DNA of 6,339 bases, taken from the NCBI GenBank assembly GCA_031287845.1, contig JAITSI010000089.1:1-6339 (forward strand), read 5' to 3'. Positions 4,688 through 6,339 of this stretch are shown here, one piece after another. The stretch's first letter is position 1. Each line of letters starts with the position of its first letter. Origin of the DNA: Puniceicoccales bacterium. Lineage in GTDB: Bacteria; Verrucomicrobiota; Verrucomicrobiia; Opitutales; JAIRLM01. The notes under the pieces are model-generated. The model had not been told where the DNA came from and did not search any database. It saw only the letters and a list, made by a program, of their open reading frames with translations. The position numbers and the translations under genes are program-made.

Positions 4688-6166
4688 ATGGGCGAACGGC
4701 CTGCCATTTCCCCAACCCGCGCGGAAAACTACGCCGAGTGGTACCAGCGGGTCATCCGCGCCGCCGACCTGGCGGAAAATGCCCCCGTCCGGGGCTGCAT
4801 GACGATAAAACCGTGGGGATATGCCATCTGGGAACTCATCCAAAGTGCCCTGGACCGCATGATCAAGCGCACGGGCCACCGCAACGCCTACTTTCCCCTG
4901 CTGATTCCCAAGAGCTTTCTCGAGCGGGAGGCGGCGCACGTGGCGGGCTTTGCCAAGGAATGCGCCGTCGTGACCCACACGCGGCTCGAGCAAAGGGATG
5001 GCGTTCTGCGGGCCGCGGCGCCGCTGGAAGAGCCGCTGGTCATCCGGCCCACCTCGGAGGTGCTCATCGGCGAGGCATTTTCCCGCTGGGTCCGCTCCCA
5101 CCGGGACCTGCCGCTGCTCATCAACCAGTGGGCCAACGTGCTGCGCTGGGAACTGCGGCCACGGCTCTTCCTGCGCACGGCGGAATTTCTCTGGCAGGAG
5201 GGGCACACGGCCCACGCGACCCGCGAAGAGGCGGAGGCGGAGGCGCTGCGCATGCTGGAGGTGTACCGGGTTCTGGCCGAAGACTTTCTCGCCATGCCGG
5301 TGGTCTGCGGGAGAAAGTCCGCCCACGAGCGCTTTCCCGGCGCCGTGGAGACCTACTCCATCGAGGCGCTGATGCAGGATGGCAAGGCGCTGCAGGCGGG
5401 AACGTCGCACTTTTTGGGGCAAAATTTTTCCCGGGCCTGCTCCATCCGCTTCACCGCCGCGGACGGACGGGAAAACTTCGCCTGGACCACGTCCTGGGGC
5501 GTTTCCACCCGGCTCATCGGCGGGCTCATCATGGTCCACTCCGACGACAACGGCCTGGTGCTGCCCCCCCGCGTTGCCCCGCTGCAGGTCGTCATCCTGC
5601 CCATCCTCCGCGGCGATGGGGAAAAGGTTTTGGCCGCCGCGGAACGGCTGCGGGAGCGGTTGGAGGGTCTGCGGCCCTGGGGCCAGGAACTGCGCGTGGA
5701 GGTGGATGGCCGGGACCTGCGCGGCGGGGAAAAAAACTGGGAATATGTCAAAAAGGGCGTGCCCATCCGCGTGGAGATCGGGCCCCGCGACGTGGAAGCG
5801 GACCAGGTGACCTACGCCCGGCGGGACCGGGAGGGGAAGTGGTCCCTGCCGGTTGAGGATTTTTTGAAAAATGCGGTGGCCCTGCTGGAAGAGGTGCAGG
5901 AAGAGCTGTGGCAGAGGGCTTTGCAGCTGCGCCGCCGGGCCACGGCGCCCATTGGCTCCCCGGACGAGCTGCGCGCATTTTTTTCCGCGGGCAATGGCTT
6001 TGCCCGCACCTACTTCTGCGAGGACGAGGCCGTGGAAAAGGAATTCCGGGAAACGCTGGGCGTGACAACCCGCTGCTTTCCCTTGGCCGAGGAGGCGGAG
6101 GAAGGTCCCTGCTTCGCCCATCCCGACCGGCCGGGCCGTCCAGCTCTCTGGGCCCGTGCCTACTAG
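4688..6166 (+). CDS. proS: Prolyl-tRNA synthetase, archaeal/eukaryotic type
   Basis: ProRS charges tRNA-Pro with proline (class II synthetase, cytoplasm). From the ATG at 4688 it has 492 aa, the size of the archaeal-type enzyme, which lacks the large editing insertion of the E. coli type. N-terminal VRGCMTIKPWGYAIWE at 34-49; proline-site RPTSEV at 120-125; motif 2 region LRWELRP at 152-158 through RTAEFLWQEGHTAH at 163-176; AGTSHFLGQNFS at 237-248; motif 3 TSWGVSTRLIGG at 268-279; anticodon-binding domain from about 299; then the C-terminal domain, ending in Ala-Tyr. That terminal Tyr is a hallmark of this subtype. The zinc site of the C-terminal domain looks incomplete: Cys444, Val449, Cys475, His478 where four Cys are usual. 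The start at 4688 is preferred over the GTG at 4679 because AGGG (4676-4679) lies 8 nt upstream. It ends the + strand cluster. Confidence 0.95.
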   Translation: MGERPAISPTRAENYAEWYQRVIRAADLAENAPVRGCMTIKPWGYAIWELIQSALDRMIKRTGHRNAYFPLLIPKSFLEREAAHVAGFAKECAVVTHTRLEQRDGVLRAAAPLEEPLVIRPTSEVLIGEAFSRWVRSHRDLPLLINQWANVLRWELRPRLFLRTAEFLWQEGHTAHATREEAEAEALRMLEVYRVLAEDFLAMPVVCGRKSAHERFPGAVETYSIEALMQDGKALQAGTSHFLGQNFSRACSIRFTAADGRENFAWTTSWGVSTRLIGGLIMVHSDDNGLVLPPRVAPLQVVILPILRGDGEKVLAAAERLRERLEGLRPWGQELRVEVDGRDLRGGEKNWEYVKKGVPIRVEIGPRDVEADQVTYARRDREGKWSLPVEDFLKNAVALLEEVQEELWQRALQLRRRATAPIGSPDELRAFFSAGNGFARTYFCEDEAVEKEFRETLGVTTRCFPLAEEAEEGPCFAHPDRPGRPALWARAY

Positions 6167-6176
6167 GGTCTAGGGT
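6163..6176. repeat. Tandem 7-bp duplication at proS stop
   Basis: CTAGGGT occurs twice in tandem at 6163-6169 and 6170-6176; the first copy contains the proS stop codon TAG (6164-6166). A shorter inverted complement follows (ACCC at 6189-6192 against GGGT at 6173-6176). Two units are too few for a firm array, but the position marks the start of the right-hand noncoding repeat region. Confidence 0.5.
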
Positions 6177-6210
6177 CAGAATCCGTAAACCCAGTCCGCC
6201 GGTTGACGAT

Positions 6211-6308
6211 GGGGCTACGCCCCCCTCCGGCACCCCCCGCGAAATGCCTCCGCCATGGCACCGATGGCTCGGGGAAGCGCAGTGGAGCGGAGCTGGGGAC
6301 AGCGCTCC
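6211..6308. repeat. Cluster of three small hairpins downstream of proS
   Basis: Three inverted repeats lie in the noncoding DNA after proS: GGGGC-TAC-GCCCC at 6211-6223; GCCAT/ATGGC at 6252-6256 and 6264-6268; GGAGCG/CGCTCC at 6284-6289 and 6303-6308. None is followed by a T-run, so they look more like REP-type palindromes than an intrinsic terminator, though the first could slow or stabilise the proS transcript end. The first hairpin has the same design as the one at 136-152 in the left flank. Confidence 0.55.
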
Positions 6309-6314
6309 CAACCG

Positions 6315-6339
6315 GGCCGGGAGGTCGCAAAGGGGGCTG
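6315..6339. repeat. Inverted partial copy of the left-flank repeat
   Basis: The last 25 bases are the exact reverse complement of 69-93, that is, the right arm and shoulder of repeat copy A. The match runs to the window edge, so the full element presumably continues beyond it. In both flanks an RNA reading out of the adjacent gene (sctN leftward, proS rightward) would contain the same strand, GCAAAGGGGGCTG. This consistent orientation relative to gene 3' ends supports a dispersed 3'-end element. Confidence 0.85.

Noticed and set aside
4403..6121. 572-codon open frame on the minus strand across proS
   Set aside because: It is antisense to a full-length, motif-complete ProRS; the translation is rich in Gly, Ala, Pro, His and Gln with no recognisable domain, as expected of a shadow frame in GC-rich DNA.
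31..6339. The whole window as a transposon bounded by inverted repeats
   Set aside because: The 25-bp inverted match is also present as an extra direct copy on the left, there is no transposase, and the interior consists of housekeeping genes; a dispersed intergenic repeat explains it better.

Overview
This is a GC-rich bacterial chromosomal window with six genes, packed tightly on the + strand, flanked at both ends by palindromic repeat DNA. The gene set is a type III secretion ATPase, an archaeal-type prolyl-tRNA synthetase, a short-form glucose-6-phosphate isomerase, and two lipoproteins, one very small with a Pro-Trp / Trp-Glu rich tail. It suggests a Gram-negative (diderm) bacterium, most plausibly of the Planctomycetota-Verrucomicrobiota-Chlamydiota group and perhaps Verrucomicrobiota. 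That placement is inference from protein character; no rRNA or tRNA is present to settle it.

Left flank (1-303): no gene. It holds a 58-bp unit present twice as a direct repeat exactly 150 bp apart (31-88 and 181-238). Each copy contains a perfect 9-bp hairpin. Around these lie a 13-bp duplication, a GTT-loop hairpin and an 8-bp tandem repeat (CCTCCAGA, four exact units then two variants). On the minus strand, sctN (304-1638) encodes the cytoplasmic ATPase of a type III secretion system. No other secretion gene is visible.

A 92-bp divergent intergenic region separates sctN from a co-directional + strand cluster: an OmpA/Pal-like peptidoglycan-binding lipoprotein (1731-2204), pgi (2228-3739, possibly starting at 2201 and overlapping the lipoprotein stop), a 50-aa lipoprotein (3754-3906), rsmI (3906-4613, sharing one base with the preceding stop), then a 74-bp gap with an A/T-rich palindrome, and proS (4688-6166). 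The spacing implies one transcription unit from 1731 to at least 4613, with proS either in it or under its own promoter. The products serve envelope attachment, central carbon metabolism, rRNA modification and tRNA charging, so this looks like a housekeeping operon rather than one pathway.

Right flank (6167-6339): no gene. It carries a 7-bp tandem duplication, three small hairpins, and at the window edge a perfect 25-bp inverted match to the left-flank repeat. Relative to the genes, the repeat has the same orientation downstream of sctN and downstream of proS, as expected of a dispersed REP-like element that sits at gene 3' ends.

I see no clearly new multi-gene system. The items most worth a second look are the hidden 50-aa lipoprotein coupled to rsmI, the repeat family, the isolated sctN, and the altered zinc site of ProRS.
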